From: Paracoccaceae bacterium
Lineage (GTDB): Bacteria > Pseudomonadota > Alphaproteobacteria > Rhodobacterales > Rhodobacteraceae
Direction: 5' to 3'
Assembly: GCA_021775315.1 (NCBI GenBank)
Contig: JAJFIC010000064.1
Location: 124,001-188,000, forward strand
DNA length: 64,000 nt
Part shown: piece after piece, positions 63,976-64,000 of the stretch
Position numbering within the stretch: position 1 is the first letter of the stretch
Layout: each line of letters opens with the position of its first letter
Made by a program: the position numbers and the translations under genes
The notes under the pieces: model-generated
Database searches by the model: none
Told to the model about the DNA's origin: nothing
The model's input: the letters and a program-made list of their open reading frames with translations, nothing else

Positions 63976-64000
63976 CCTGCTGGTGGTGGGTGCGCCACGG
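63972..64000 (+). CDS. histidine phosphatase family protein, first residues only
   Basis: An ATG overlapping the cobU stop begins MTCWWWVRHG and runs off the window. RHG is the catalytic motif of phosphoglycerate-mutase-like phosphatases. Coupled to cobU, an alpha-ribazole-phosphate phosphatase is possible, but nine residues cannot prove it. Confidence 0.65.

Overview
The window reads as chromosomal DNA of a Rhodobacterales alphaproteobacterium of the Roseobacter group; the genus cannot be fixed from the sequence. The reasons are the moderately high GC, the coaBC-dut-moeB order, an RbaV/RbaW-like partner switch, CtrA-type TTAA-N7-TTAA boxes, aerobic homogentisate and malonate catabolism, and the general gene style. 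About 60 protein genes cover nearly everything. I saw no rRNA, tRNA, IS element, prophage or CRISPR array. The only gene-free stretch above 300 bases is 12574-12925, which holds a palindromic operator. TTG starts with good ribosome sites are common.

Layout. 1-10 kb: the 3' end of an autotransporter, an SH3-like exported protein, a 2-hydroxyacid dehydrogenase, the coaBC-dut-moeB operon (minus strand), a degenerate receiver protein behind a CtrA-like box, and a four-gene DUF1636-cobC-cobD-phosphoesterase operon. The rest of the cobalamin story (cobU and a phosphatase) returns at the right edge. 10-12.6 kb: a flavin aromatic hydroxylase, a DUF2783 partner and a VOC protein. 12.9-17 kb: a CzcO-like flavoprotein, a trimethylamine-dehydrogenase-like enzyme and two orphan small proteins. 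17-27.5 kb: the most interesting locus, a minus-strand operon (Ntn amidotransferase, GXGXG and FMN subunits of a glutamate-synthase-like enzyme; PuuA-like gamma-glutamyl ligase; acyl-CoA ligase; aldehyde dehydrogenase; amine oxidase) with RidA and a divergent GntR regulator. The GntR operator GTATACTGTATAC occurs at both the operon promoter and the ridA promoter. The gene set fits an N-alkylglutamate route that would turn a primary amine into an acyl-CoA while recycling glutamate.

27.5-31.8 kb: malonyl-CoA synthetase, malonyl-CoA decarboxylase and an amidase. 32-38.4 kb: homogentisate catabolism (hmgA, fahA, a reductase-fold protein and a metallo-beta-lactamase-fold protein; divergent MarR regulator and maiA). 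The palindrome between hmgA and marR recurs, with one base changed, 25 kb away upstream of the flavin hydroxylase, so both units probably form one regulon feeding homogentisate.

38.5-46 kb: PBP1C and a giant alpha-2-macroglobulin. 46-51 kb: an H-NOX sensor with hybrid kinase, the RbaVW-like partner switch, free methionine sulfoxide reductase and a VOC protein. 51-54.5 kb: adenine deaminase and AMP nucleosidase. 54.6-59 kb: an HU-like protein, an EamA exporter, a CcdA-like/thioredoxin pair, an HD hydrolase and aroC. 59-62.5 kb: a TPP riboswitch and thiBPQ. 62.5-64 kb: a ChaN-like protein, cobU and the start of a histidine phosphatase.
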